From: Cerina litoralis
GTDB lineage: Bacteria > Bacteroidota > Bacteroidia > Flavobacteriales > Flavobacteriaceae
DNA length: 64,000 bases
Assembly: GCA_022008415.1 (NCBI GenBank)
Contig: JAIRBC010000011.1
Location: 62,001 to 126,000, forward strand
Direction of reading: 5' to 3'
Positions 18,067-26,448 of the stretch are shown here, piece after piece. Numbering within the stretch: the stretch's first letter is position 1; each line of letters opens with the position of its first letter. Made by a program: the position numbers and the translations under genes. The notes beneath the pieces were generated by a model. That model made no database searches. It was not told the origin of the DNA and saw nothing but the letters and a program-made list of their open reading frames with translations.

Positions 18067-19293
18067 ATGATAAATACTGTTTTCGATATACTTACCATAC
18101 GTACCGATTTTCCGATCTTAAACCGAAAAGTCAATGGGTACCCCTTGGTATATTTGGATAATGCGGCTACCTCACAGACCCCACAGCAGGTTATTGATGT
18201 AATCGTAGATTACTATCGTAATTACAATGCCAATATTCACCGTGGGGTACATGCCCTTTCCCAAGAGGCGACGGACAAATACGAAGAGGCACGGCTAAAA
18301 ATTCAAAAGCATTTTAATGCCGCCAAATCCCATGAAATTATCTTCACCTCTGGGACCACGCAAGGCATCAACCTAGTGGCCAATAGTTTTTCTACCTTCT
18401 TGAAACCAGGGGACGAACTGCTGGTTTCCGCCATGGAGCACCACTCCAATATTGTGCCGTGGCAAATGCTTTGCGAAAGAACGGGTGCGATCCTTAAGGT
18501 TATTCCCATGAACGAAGATGGGGTTTTGTTGATGGATACTTTTAAAGATTTATTGAGCAACAGGACCAAACTTGTTTTCTGCAACCATGTATCCAATGCC
18601 CTGGGAACTATCAACCCAATCCAGGAAATAATCGAAGAGTCCCATACAATAGGTGCTGCAGTTCTTATAGATGGTGCCCAGGCTGCTCCCCATATCAAGG
18701 CCGATATGCAAAAATTGGACGTTGATTTCTATACGGTTTCTGCCCATAAAATGTGTGGGCCGACGGGGGTCGGCATACTGTATGGAAAAGAAGAATGGCT
18801 TAACAAAATGCCCCCTTATCAAGGAGGCGGGGAGATGATCGCAGAGGTTACTTTTGAAAAGACCACCTATGCCGATCTGCCCCATAAATTTGAGGCGGGA
18901 ACCCCCAACATCTGTGGAGGAATTGCTTTTGGTGCCGCTTTGGACTATATGAATGCCATTGGTTTTGATTCGATTGCAAGTTATGAGCAGGAATTGTTAC
19001 AATATGCCACGCAAAAATTAACGATGATCGAAGGGCTGAGAATCTACGGCACGGCCAAAGAAAAGACCTCGGTGATCTCTTTTAATATCCAGGGCATACA
19101 CCCATACGATATAGGTACGATTCTGGATAAATTGGGCATTGCGGTGCGCACGGGCCATCATTGTGCCCAACCCGTAATGGACTTTTACCATATCCCCGGA
19201 ACGGTACGGGCAAGTTTTAACTTTTACAACACCAAGGAGGAAGTAGATGTCTTGGTAGAAGGGGTAAGACGAGCAAAAAAAATGCTGCTTTAA
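18067..19293 (+). CDS. sufS: Cysteine desulfurase SufS
   Basis: 408 residues, PLP enzyme that takes sulfur from cysteine as an enzyme persulfide and hands it to SufE. The PLP lysine is Lys228 in VSAHKMCGPTGVGILYG. The active-site cysteine is Cys366 in RTGHHCAQPVMDFY, of the group II (SufS/CsdA) type rather than the IscS type. The SGTTQGINLVA and EHHSNIVPWQ motifs are conserved. Its place between sufD and sufE supports the assignment. Confidence 0.97.
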   Translation: MINTVFDILTIRTDFPILNRKVNGYPLVYLDNAATSQTPQQVIDVIVDYYRNYNANIHRGVHALSQEATDKYEEARLKIQKHFNAAKSHEIIFTSGTTQGINLVANSFSTFLKPGDELLVSAMEHHSNIVPWQMLCERTGAILKVIPMNEDGVLLMDTFKDLLSNRTKLVFCNHVSNALGTINPIQEIIEESHTIGAAVLIDGAQAAPHIKADMQKLDVDFYTVSAHKMCGPTGVGILYGKEEWLNKMPPYQGGGEMIAEVTFEKTTYADLPHKFEAGTPNICGGIAFGAALDYMNAIGFDSIASYEQELLQYATQKLTMIEGLRIYGTAKEKTSVISFNIQGIHPYDIGTILDKLGIAVRTGHHCAQPVMDFYHIPGTVRASFNFYNTKEEVDVLVEGVRRAKKMLL

Positions 19294-19319
19294 CCTAAAG
19301 GAATCATTGCCGTGTAAGG

Positions 19320-19350
19320 TTGAAAACCATCCGAACTTATCGTATTTTTG
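19320..19350 (+). promoter_or_regulatory. Internal promoter upstream of sufE
   Basis: TTG (19320-19322), a 20-nt spacer and TATTTTTG (19343-19350) match TTG-N19-21-TAnnTTTG closely. The start would be near 19357, about 80 nt before sufE. It suggests sufE and the genes after it can be transcribed independently of the upstream suf promoter. Confidence 0.65.
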
Positions 19351-19436
19351 TAAAATATAAATATCTCCGTGATTGCCGAGAGCGGCTTATGGCTGTTGAG
19401 TAAAGTCCAAGCAAGAAGGGAGATCAAAACGGGCCC

Positions 19437-19859
19437 ATGACCATAAAAGAAATTCAAGAAGATATTATCGAAGAATTTTCCATGTTCGATGATTGGATGC
19501 AGCGGTACGAGTACATGATCGAATTGGGAAAATCACTCCCGTTGATCGAGGAAAAATATAAAACAGACGACAACATCATCAAGGGCTGCCAAAGTAAGGT
19601 GTGGGTCCACGCCGAACTGGAGGACGATAAACTGGTCTTTACCGCCGATAGCGACGCCATAATTACCAAAGGTATAATCGCCATCTTGATACGTGCCTTT
19701 AGTAACCAAAGACCAAACGATATCATCGAGGCCAACACGAGATTTATTGATGAAATTGGCCTCAAGGAACATTTGTCCCCTACCCGGGCCAACGGCTTGG
19801 TAAGCATGATAAAGCAGTTAAAATTGTACGCAGTGGCGTACCAAACACAGATAAATTAA
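19437..19859 (+). CDS. sufE: SufE family sulfur acceptor
   Basis: 140 residues. It takes persulfide sulfur from SufS and passes it to SufB. The acceptor is Cys51 in IIKGCQSKVWV. The N-terminal YMIELGKSLPLIEEKYK helix and the SRLNGLVSM-like ending (TRANGLVSMIKQLK) are typical of the family, and so is the length. Its own promoter appears to lie just upstream. Confidence 0.95.
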   Translation: MTIKEIQEDIIEEFSMFDDWMQRYEYMIELGKSLPLIEEKYKTDDNIIKGCQSKVWVHAELEDDKLVFTADSDAIITKGIIAILIRAFSNQRPNDIIEANTRFIDEIGLKEHLSPTRANGLVSMIKQLKLYAVAYQTQIN

Positions 19860-19866
19860 AATAATC

Positions 19867-19940
19867 TATGGGTTTATTTGGCCTATGGCCAGTTTATAAG
19901 TTTAAGAAATTGAGCTTATAAACCTATGAACCTATAAACT
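19867..19940. repeat. Octamer ladder with inverted symmetry upstream of the DUF59 gene
   Basis: Eight-bp units AGTTTATA and AGTTTAAG (19891-19906) are followed by TATAAACC, TATGAACC and TATAAACT (19917-19940). The first and last units are exact reverse complements. Less regular octamers precede from 19867. The ladder ends 2 nt before the next ATG. Confidence 0.7.
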
Positions 19941-19942
19941 CT

Positions 19943-20281
19943 ATGAGTATGAGCGAATTGGAAACAGCAATCGACACCCAGGAATTGGGCGAAAAAATAG
20001 TTCGTGTCCTAAAAACCATCTACGACCCTGAAATCCCCGTCGATATTTATGAATTGGGGTTAATCTATGACGTTTTGGTCAATGAGGAAAACGAAGTGAA
20101 AATCTTAATGACCCTTACCTCTCCAAATTGTCCGGTAGCGGAATCATTGCCCATGGAGGTAGAAGAACGGGTAAAGTCTATTGATGAGTTAAAGGATGTG
20201 GAAGTGGAAATCACCTTCGACCCCCCTTGGACACAAGACTTAATGAGCGAAGAAGCCAAATTGGAATTGGGGCTTCTCTAA
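19943..20281 (+). CDS. DUF59/MIP18-family Fe-S assembly factor (SufT-like)
   Basis: 112 residues. It has the signature block DPEIPVDIYELGLIYDV (about 28-44) and the conserved Cys63 in LTSPNCPVAESLP, which characterise DUF59 proteins that help maturation of Fe-S proteins. It ends with DPPWTQDLMSEEAKLELGLL, the usual C-terminus. Its place after sufE fits a SUF accessory role. Alternative start at 19949 (second Met) is possible. Whether it does cluster transfer or maintenance is not shown by sequence. Confidence 0.93.
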   Translation: MSMSELETAIDTQELGEKIVRVLKTIYDPEIPVDIYELGLIYDVLVNEENEVKILMTLTSPNCPVAESLPMEVEERVKSIDELKDVEVEITFDPPWTQDLMSEEAKLELGLL

Positions 20282-20385
20282 TTTCAAAATAGCAAGGTAG
20301 AAGTTCGAATTGGTTTGATGAAAATATTCTATGGGGCTCCTTTAGGGAATACTAGGATATTCTAACGGTTATCCGAAATAAAAAA

Positions 20386-20898
20386 ATGCCAGAGAATACA
20401 GAAGATATCGTAAACCGGGTTGCCCAGAGCAAACTGGTCACCTTTAATCTGGAAGATTATTATCCGGCAGGGAGACGTGTGTTGTTGGATATTAAGGACT
20501 GGTTGCACCAAGGCATTGTTCTTAGGGAAAAGGAGTACAGAAATTTTGTTGCCGAACACGATTGGGAACTTTACCAAGACGCTTTTGTAGGGCTTACCTG
20601 CTCTACCGACGCGATAATTCCTGGCTGGGCCTATATGTTGATTATGACCAAACTACAGCCCTATGCCCTCAGGGTGGTAATCGGGGATTTGGAACAACTG
20701 GAAACCTCAATATTTCAGTCCGTTATTACGGATATAGACGTTTCTGAATACAAAGGCAAGCCCGTCATTATTAAAGGGTGTACAAAAAGACCCGTTCCAG
20801 CCAATGCCTATATATGGATTACTGCCAAATTACAAACCGTGGCCAAAAGCGTCATGTACGGGGAGGCTTGCTCTTCGGTTCCCCTCTTTAAAAAGTAA
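20386..20898 (+). CDS. DUF2480 family protein
   Basis: 170 residues, a Bacteroidota-restricted family with no known function, commonly found near the SUF genes. There is no signal peptide or membrane segment. Conserved-looking blocks are LVTFNLEDYYP, LVFLR-type helix LREKEYRNFV, CSTDAIIPGWAYMLI and PVIIKGCTKRPVPANAYI. Two cysteine-containing loops (GLTCSTDAI and IKGCTKRPVP) could bind metal or react with thiols, but this is speculation. The start at 20386 is the first ATG of the conserved N-terminus. Position after sufE and DUF59 suggests a link to cluster assembly. Confidence 0.85.
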   Translation: MPENTEDIVNRVAQSKLVTFNLEDYYPAGRRVLLDIKDWLHQGIVLREKEYRNFVAEHDWELYQDAFVGLTCSTDAIIPGWAYMLIMTKLQPYALRVVIGDLEQLETSIFQSVITDIDVSEYKGKPVIIKGCTKRPVPANAYIWITAKLQTVAKSVMYGEACSSVPLFKK

Positions 20899-20930
20899 GT
20901 GATCAATACCCGCCATTTACCTACATTTCT

Positions 20931-20938
20931 TACCTTTG
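20931..20938 (+). promoter_or_regulatory. Putative -7 element of the DUF3078 gene
   Basis: TACCTTTG matches TAnnTTTG and lies 26 nt before the ATG at 20965. No -33 TTG is visible. Confidence 0.5.
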
Positions 20939-20964
20939 TGCCCCTAAACTAAACACTTATCATT

Positions 20965-21891
20965 ATGAAGAGAATTGCAATTGCATTGACCGTGTTCCTG
21001 GCTGTTTCCAATAGTTATGGGCAAACGATAGACGAATTAAAGGCAGAACAGGCTGCCAAGAAAGATTCCATCGCCGCAATACAAGGCAGGGTGGATGCCC
21101 TACAAGGGCAAATAGATACCTTTCCCGGATGGAAAATTGGGGCATTTGGCACCATAGGGTTAAGCATTTCGGCTGCCGACAACTGGTACTCCAAAGGTTC
21201 TCCCAACCAATCTGCGGGCAATATCGGCATTAATTTCAACGGATATGCCAACTTGGACCGGGAAAAATTTTTCTGGAAAAACAAGACCAACATCAATTTG
21301 GGATGGGTAAAATTAGACGACAAGGATGATCCCAACGACAGCGACAGTTTTGAATCTTCCACGGACATTTTTACGCTTACCTCGCTCTACGGTTACAAGT
21401 TGAGCGATAAATTCGCCGCTTCAGCACTGGGGGAATATAGAACTTCCATCATAGATAATTTTAACAACCCGGGATATTTGGATCTTGGTATCGGTGCCAC
21501 ATGGACGCCTATTGAGAACTTGGTCGTGGTGATTCACCCTTTAAACTACAACATTGTCTTTAGTGACGAAGGCGATATCTATGATTCTTCCCTCGGTACC
21601 AAAATTGTGGCGGATTACAATAAGAAATGGGGGGCTTTGAAATACAACTCCACCCTCTCCGCATTTATAAGCTATAAAGGATCCGATTATTCCAACTGGT
21701 CGTGGATCAACTCCTTGGGTTACACTTTCTGGAAGAATATCGGTGCCGGGATTGATTTTGGCCTAAGACAAAGCAAGCAGGAAGCATTGGATTATAACCT
21801 GAACACCTTGGGTAATACCACCGCTACGTTCGACAATATAGATAATAAATTACAGACCTATTGGTTATTAGGATTGAACTATAATTTTTAG
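20965..21891 (+). CDS. DUF3078 family outer-membrane-type protein
   Basis: 308 residues. A signal peptide (residues 1-19, cleavage before Gln20) is followed by a short coiled region (TIDELKAEQAAKKDSIAAIQ), then a beta-rich domain with the DUF3078-type blocks WKIGAFGTIGLSISAADNWY, FFWKNKTNINLGWVKLDDK and YDSSLGTKIVADYNKKWG. It ends in YNF, an aromatic C-terminus as in outer-membrane beta-barrels. It is probably a barrel of the outer membrane; its cargo or role is unknown. It has its own -7 element and a strong terminator. Confidence 0.88.
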   Translation: MKRIAIALTVFLAVSNSYGQTIDELKAEQAAKKDSIAAIQGRVDALQGQIDTFPGWKIGAFGTIGLSISAADNWYSKGSPNQSAGNIGINFNGYANLDREKFFWKNKTNINLGWVKLDDKDDPNDSDSFESSTDIFTLTSLYGYKLSDKFAASALGEYRTSIIDNFNNPGYLDLGIGATWTPIENLVVVIHPLNYNIVFSDEGDIYDSSLGTKIVADYNKKWGALKYNSTLSAFISYKGSDYSNWSWINSLGYTFWKNIGAGIDFGLRQSKQEALDYNLNTLGNTTATFDNIDNKLQTYWLLGLNYNF

Positions 21892-21918
21892 GAAATAAAG
21901 AATTTCTTGACCTTATCT

Positions 21919-21953
21919 AAAAAAGCCCCGGCGTCTCCGCCAGGGCTTTTTTT
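21919..21953 (+). terminator. Rho-independent terminator after the DUF3078 gene
   Basis: GCCC and GGCG pair with CGCC and GGGC (one mismatch between) around a TCTC loop, flanked by an A-run and followed by a T-run of seven. It should work in both directions. Confidence 0.9.
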
Positions 21954-22362
21954 CAAAGTAGGTTGGTGAAATGGGATTTTAGCTTTTAGATTAAAATGTC
22001 GATTTGGGGAACCAAGCACTTTTTGTTTCAGATTGTGTTAGATTTGGGGTTAAACACTCACTTAATCACATTGTAAATGTAGTTCGGTTCTTTGGATCTG
22101 CTAAATTTTTGTTGTGAACTTGCCAAGAATTGTTGTCAGAAAAACCAACGGTACATTTTCTCCGATGAACGACATTCGTTTGCTAAATCTTTACGCTCAA
22201 CAAAACTGTTTTAAGATCGTTACGCCCAAGGTATTCTATGGATTAGCATGATCATAACGCAATTATAACCGACGGTTCATATTTAGCTATTTTAAACCCT
22301 TGAAATTAAATATATAATATTTTACCCGTATTTTTGATAGGTATTTATCCAAATACCATGCT
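21954..22362. other. 409-bp intergenic region before the hemJ-like gene
   Basis: No convincing gene is visible. It is AT-rich. One 28-codon plus-strand reading frame (22166-22252) starts MNDIRLLNLYAQQNCFKI, but it lacks any support. A -7 match, TATTTTTG at 22329-22336, lies 26 nt before the next gene and is its likely promoter. Confidence 0.45.
22329..22336 (+). promoter_or_regulatory. Putative -7 element of the hemJ-like gene
   Basis: TATTTTTG matches TAnnTTTG, with the ATG 26 nt downstream. A TTG occurs at 22300-22302, but the spacing of 26 nt is too long for the consensus. Confidence 0.45.
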
Positions 22363-22914
22363 ATGGGAGACTACTACAACTATATCAAAGCCTTGCACCT
22401 TATTTTTGTAATAACTTGGTTTGCAGGACTATTCTATATCCCACGCCTGTTTATTTACCATATCGAAGCATCACAAAAGCCCTCCCCAGCAAAGGAAATC
22501 CTAACCCGACAGCTACAACTGATGACCAAGCGGTTGTGGTATATTATTACCTGGCCTTCGGCTGTGCTGGCGGTCCTTTTTGCAAGCTGGTTACTTGTCC
22601 TAATGCCCTCCTGGCTAAGTCAGCCATGGATGCACATAAAACTGGTCTTTGTGCTTTTGTTGATCTTGTACCACCTAAAGACGCATCAAATTTTTAGGCA
22701 ATTGCAACGAGATGAGGTTAAACATACCTCCCGATTTATGCGGATCTGGAACGAAGGTGCCACCTTGATACTATTTGCCATCGTCTTTTTAGCGATACTA
22801 AAAAGCACCTTTAACTGGATCTTTGGCGTGGTCGGGATCGTTGTTTTAGGGGTCCTGTTAATGTTGGGCATAAAACTGTATAAACGTACCCGGGACAAAA
22901 ATCCAAATATCTAA
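22363..22914 (+). CDS. hemJ: HemJ/CopD-like membrane protein (putative protoporphyrinogen oxidase)
   Basis: 183 residues with about four to five membrane helices. The N-terminus reads YIKALHLIFVITWFAGLFYI then PRLFIYH, the HemJ (UPF0093) hallmark with the conserved His11, Trp and Arg, and the central LWYIITWPSAVLAVL and MHIKLVFVLLLILYHL blocks also fit. HemJ oxidises protoporphyrinogen IX in heme synthesis using a bound heme. Many Bacteroidota lack HemG and HemY and use this type. CopD-like copper proteins are related in helix pattern, so the assignment is probable, not certain. The following kinase gene begins 140 bp downstream. Confidence 0.85.
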   Translation: MGDYYNYIKALHLIFVITWFAGLFYIPRLFIYHIEASQKPSPAKEILTRQLQLMTKRLWYIITWPSAVLAVLFASWLLVLMPSWLSQPWMHIKLVFVLLLILYHLKTHQIFRQLQRDEVKHTSRFMRIWNEGATLILFAIVFLAILKSTFNWIFGVVGIVVLGVLLMLGIKLYKRTRDKNPNI

Positions 22915-23054
22915 CCATGCACAGAGCACAAAATAGCGCATAGCGTTAAGCACTTGTCCATAATTGGCTCGATATTTGAAGCTTTGGGCAAAAGCAAAAT
23001 TTCTATCGGAAATCTGTATCGTTAATCCAAAAAACCATTCCCGTGTTCAAAAAC

Positions 23055-24491
23055 ATGTCGCTTCGCTCCCGGATTTTCATCTCCATGATTCTTTTGGTGC
23101 TCGTGGCCTCCGTTCTAATTGCCGGGGTAACCATCCATCAATACGGGGAGCAATCCAGAAGTTACCATGTGGAAAAACTGGATCGGAAGGAGGAACAGAT
23201 AAAACAAAGCATTTATTATACGCTTCAGCGTACCACCTACCCGGTAAATTCCGAAAATCTGGGCCTGATCTTTAACACCGAAATTTATGAAATCGCCGTC
23301 GTTCAAAATGTAAACTTCAACATCTACGATTTAGAGGGGCAACTGGTCAAAAGTTCCCGTCCCAAATTTGAAAACGACTCCATTTCCATCTGTTTAAGTG
23401 CAGAAGTGCTCAACCACTTAAATTCTAGCCCCACAAACCGGTTCGTAGAGGGAAAATCAACGGCTGGCTACAGTTATCAAGCTTCTTATACCTATATTAC
23501 CGATAATAAGTTTAAGCCAATTGGTATTTTGAACATTCCGTATTTTGAGGATAATTCAATTAGCAACACGGAACTCAAGGAGTTTCTTATCCGTCTTGGC
23601 GGGGTCTATCTTTTTATGTTGTTTATAGCCATTGCCATGGCCTATTTTATTTCAAAATACATTACTCGGTCCATCCAAACGATATCGGACAAGATGAACC
23701 AGACGAAACTTTCGCAACGCAATGAAAAAATAATTGTGGACGATCCCAGTGAGGAAATAGGAAAATTGATCGATTCCTACAACGCGATGATAGACAAGCT
23801 CGAATTAAGTGCCGCCAAACTGGCCCGTAGTGAAAGGGAACACGCTTGGAGGGAAATGGCGAAACAAGTTGCACACGAGATAAAGAATCCGTTGACTCCC
23901 ATGCGGTTGAGCGTACAGGATTTTCAAATGAAATTCGACCCCAAAGACCCCAAAAGTTCCGAGAAACTAAAAGAGTTTTCCAAAACATTGATTCAACAGA
24001 TAGATACATTGAGTAATATTGCTTCCGCATTTTCGAATTTTGCAAATATGCCCGCACAACTTAACGAAACGCTCAATGTGGTAAAGATCGTGAAGCTGGC
24101 TACGGATATATTCAATGAAAGTTACATACATTTTAGGGCAGAGGAGGATGAGATTATTGTGAATATGGATAGAACCCAACTTATCCGAGTAATGACAAAC
24201 CTCATCAAAAATGCCACCCAGGCGGTCCCCGAGGTGGAATCTCCCAAAGTAATGGTCTCCGTACTTTCCGATGGTGATTTTGTAAAGATTATTGTGGCGG
24301 ACAACGGAATCGGTATAAGGGAAGACTCCAAAAATAGAATTTTCGAACCCAAGTTTACCACAAAAACCAGTGGTATGGGACTTGGACTGGGCATGGTCAA
24401 GAATATTGTGGAAACCTATAACGGAACCATCGATTTTGCTTCGGAATTTGGAAAGGGCACCATTTTCACCGTGCGTTTCCCCATAGCATGA
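23055..24491 (+). CDS. Sensor histidine kinase (NtrY-like)
   Basis: About 478 residues. Two membrane segments (roughly 7-27 and 181-203) flank a periplasmic sensor of about 150 residues, followed by HAMP (205-255), the dimerisation/phosphoacceptor helix REMAKQVAHEIKNPLTPMRL with His274, and an HATPase domain with N box (MTNLIKNATQAV), DNGIGI and GMGLGLGMVKNIVE. The H-box ending NPLTPM is typical of NtrY-type kinases. A GTG at 23043 gives a 4-residue longer product (MFKNMSLR); the ATG at 23055 is preferred. No response regulator is adjacent, so the partner is elsewhere. Confidence 0.93.
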   Translation: MSLRSRIFISMILLVLVASVLIAGVTIHQYGEQSRSYHVEKLDRKEEQIKQSIYYTLQRTTYPVNSENLGLIFNTEIYEIAVVQNVNFNIYDLEGQLVKSSRPKFENDSISICLSAEVLNHLNSSPTNRFVEGKSTAGYSYQASYTYITDNKFKPIGILNIPYFEDNSISNTELKEFLIRLGGVYLFMLFIAIAMAYFISKYITRSIQTISDKMNQTKLSQRNEKIIVDDPSEEIGKLIDSYNAMIDKLELSAAKLARSEREHAWREMAKQVAHEIKNPLTPMRLSVQDFQMKFDPKDPKSSEKLKEFSKTLIQQIDTLSNIASAFSNFANMPAQLNETLNVVKIVKLATDIFNESYIHFRAEEDEIIVNMDRTQLIRVMTNLIKNATQAVPEVESPKVMVSVLSDGDFVKIIVADNGIGIREDSKNRIFEPKFTTKTSGMGLGLGMVKNIVETYNGTIDFASEFGKGTIFTVRFPIA

Positions 24492-24591
24492 TGGCGAAGC
24501 TAGTAGTTGTAGCGAAATTAGTATATTTATTTTTTTAGAACGATCGTCCTAGTTAAAGCCATCTATCTACATTTATCTAAATCCATAGACC

Positions 24592-25305
24592 ATGTTACAC
24601 AAGATAAATTTGGAACACATTCTCTTTCTGGATATTGAGACGGTTCCGGAACATGAAACGTTCCAGCAACTCGACGATGAAAAAAAATCCCTATGGGAAC
24701 ACAAATCCCAGTACCAGCGCAAAGACGAATTCACCGCCGAGGAATTCTATGACCGGGCAGGGATTTGGGCCGAGTTTGGGAAAATAGTATGTATCTCGGT
24801 AGGCTATTTTAACAATAAAGGCGAATCTAAAAGTTTCCGTGTCACCACTTTTCACGGAGAGGAGATGAAACTATTGAAGGAGTTTAAAAATCTATTGGAT
24901 ACCCATTTTAACCATTCCAAATATTTATTGTGCGCCCATAACGGCAAAGAGTTCGACTTCCCATACATTGCGCGGCGTATGATCATTCATCGCATAAACT
25001 TACCGGAAAAATTGAACCTTTTCGGAAAGAAACCTTGGGAAATTCCACATCTGGACACTATGGAGCTGTGGAAGTTTGGAGATTTTAAGCACTATACCTC
25101 TTTAAAACTTATGGCCAACGTCTTGGGTATACCCTCCCCTAAGGAAGACATTGATGGCGGTATGGTACGGGATGTTTTCTATATTGAAAAGGACATCGAG
25201 AGAATCGTTGCCTATTGCGAACTAGATGTGATAACCATTGCCCAAGTGTTTCTTAGATTGCGGAACGAGGAGTTGTTGGATGATGAGGAGATCAAGCATG
25301 TATGA
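24592..25305 (+). CDS. DEDDy-type 3'-5' exonuclease (PolB-exonuclease-like)
   Basis: 237 residues. Exonuclease motifs of the DnaQ-like superfamily are visible: ExoI DIETVPE (Asp14, Glu16), ExoII CAHNGKEFDFPYIARRM and ExoIII YCELDVITIAQVFLRL, with Tyr in the DEDDy position. This is the predicted 3'-5' exonuclease family related to the proofreading domain of DNA polymerase II (PolB). The substrate (DNA or RNA) cannot be told from sequence. It starts 100 bp after the histidine kinase; the next gene is convergent, with its stop 8 bp away. Confidence 0.9.
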   Translation: MLHKINLEHILFLDIETVPEHETFQQLDDEKKSLWEHKSQYQRKDEFTAEEFYDRAGIWAEFGKIVCISVGYFNNKGESKSFRVTTFHGEEMKLLKEFKNLLDTHFNHSKYLLCAHNGKEFDFPYIARRMIIHRINLPEKLNLFGKKPWEIPHLDTMELWKFGDFKHYTSLKLMANVLGIPSPKEDIDGGMVRDVFYIEKDIERIVAYCELDVITIAQVFLRLRNEELLDDEEIKHV

Positions 25306-25312
25306 CTGCCAC

Positions 25313-26260
25313 CTAGCCGTTGTATTTCAGTTCGATAAAAACTGGAAAATGGTCGCTATATCCACCAAAGTAATTGTCCCCGACATACGTCCTAAACGGA
25401 TTTCCCTTGTACTTGCCTTCCCATTCCCTTAAAAAATGGTCGTCAAAAATATGGGCCTCCAAAAATTCGTGCGTGCCCCGCTCCTTTTGCAGGAAGTTTT
25501 GAGAGATAATGATTTGATCAAAGAGCAGCCAGGATTTTTTATAACGTGTACTGCCAGATGTGTATGTAAGCAATTTAGAAGTGGCGTTGTACAATTGCGT
25601 TCCGTTGATCAGTTGGGATATGCTCTCGGAATTGGGACCATCGTTAAAATCGCCCATCACAATATATTTTGGACTTTCCACTTTCTCCTCTAACCGTAAC
25701 ATGTATTCCTTTATGGTCCGCGACGCCTCGATGCGCTTGTAGGCTGTTTCTACCCCACCCTGTCTCCGTGATGGCCAATGGTTAACAAAAACATGCACCT
25801 CTTCTCCATTAAATTTACCGTGGACATACAATACGTCCCTCGTGGTATCCCTTACCCCGTTCAAGTTATCGACCATAAGGGGAATTGGTTCAGAATTTAT
25901 TACCGTAAAGTCAGATTTTAAATAGACGAGGGCGGTATCTATCCCTCTTTCATCCGGGGACTCGTAGTGCACTAAACCATAATCCAATTTCACCAAGGAC
26001 TCGGTAGCAAGCAAATCCTTAATGACTCTCTTATTTTCTACCTCGGCCACGCCGATTAGTGAGGGTGGGTTTGGGCTAGTTCTCGATCCTATCTGGGAAA
26101 TAGCGGTGCCCAATTTATGAAGTTTCTTCCGATAGCGTTTTGGGGTCCATTTTTTAACCCCGTTTGGCGTATAATCCTCGTCTAAAGTATATTGGTTGTG
26201 CTCGGTGTCGAAAAGATTTTCCAGATTGTAAAAAGCTATAGTATATATATTATCTCCCAT
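25313..26260 (-). CDS. Endonuclease/exonuclease/phosphatase (EEP) family protein
   Basis: About 315 residues. It has the EEP motifs AFYNLENLFD (metal Asn/Glu), GVAEVENKRVI, VVFVNHWPSRRQG-type block (HVFVNHWPSRR), VMGDFNDGP and the terminal SDHFPVFIEL, all required for Mg-dependent phosphoesterases such as ExoIII or sphingomyelinase-like enzymes. An earlier ATG at 26284 gives eight more residues; 26260 is preferred because family members begin close to TIAFYN. No signal peptide, so it is cytosolic. The substrate is unknown. Confidence 0.85.
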   Translation of the reverse strand: MGDNIYTIAFYNLENLFDTEHNQYTLDEDYTPNGVKKWTPKRYRKKLHKLGTAISQIGSRTSPNPPSLIGVAEVENKRVIKDLLATESLVKLDYGLVHYESPDERGIDTALVYLKSDFTVINSEPIPLMVDNLNGVRDTTRDVLYVHGKFNGEEVHVFVNHWPSRRQGGVETAYKRIEASRTIKEYMLRLEEKVESPKYIVMGDFNDGPNSESISQLINGTQLYNATSKLLTYTSGSTRYKKSWLLFDQIIISQNFLQKERGTHEFLEAHIFDDHFLREWEGKYKGNPFRTYVGDNYFGGYSDHFPVFIELKYNG

Positions 26261-26360
26261 TTTGTGATTTCGTTCCAAAAACAAATTTCCCTATCGATTT
26301 GGGGAGTATAAAAATACAGAAATAGGATAATAAGTCACTGCATTGATTAGATTTGTATAA

Positions 26361-26436
26361 TGAAGTGGTTTAACTATATCCTTTCGTCAAAAAATGTCTA
26401 TTTTTCGCTAGAAAACAAGAAGTTTAAACCACTTCA
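26361..26436. repeat. 76-bp inverted-repeat element upstream of hflX
   Basis: TGAAGTGGTTTAA (26361-26373) and its exact reverse complement TTAAACCACTTCA (26424-26436) bracket 50 bp. The whole unit ends 12 bp before the hflX ATG. It looks like a small MITE-like or palindromic element, or a structured leader of the hflX mRNA. Confidence 0.6.
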
Positions 26437-26448
26437 ATAATTGAATTT

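Noticed and set aside
22166..22252. 28-codon frame in the gap before the hemJ-like gene
   Set aside because: Too short and without a promoter, terminator or known motif.
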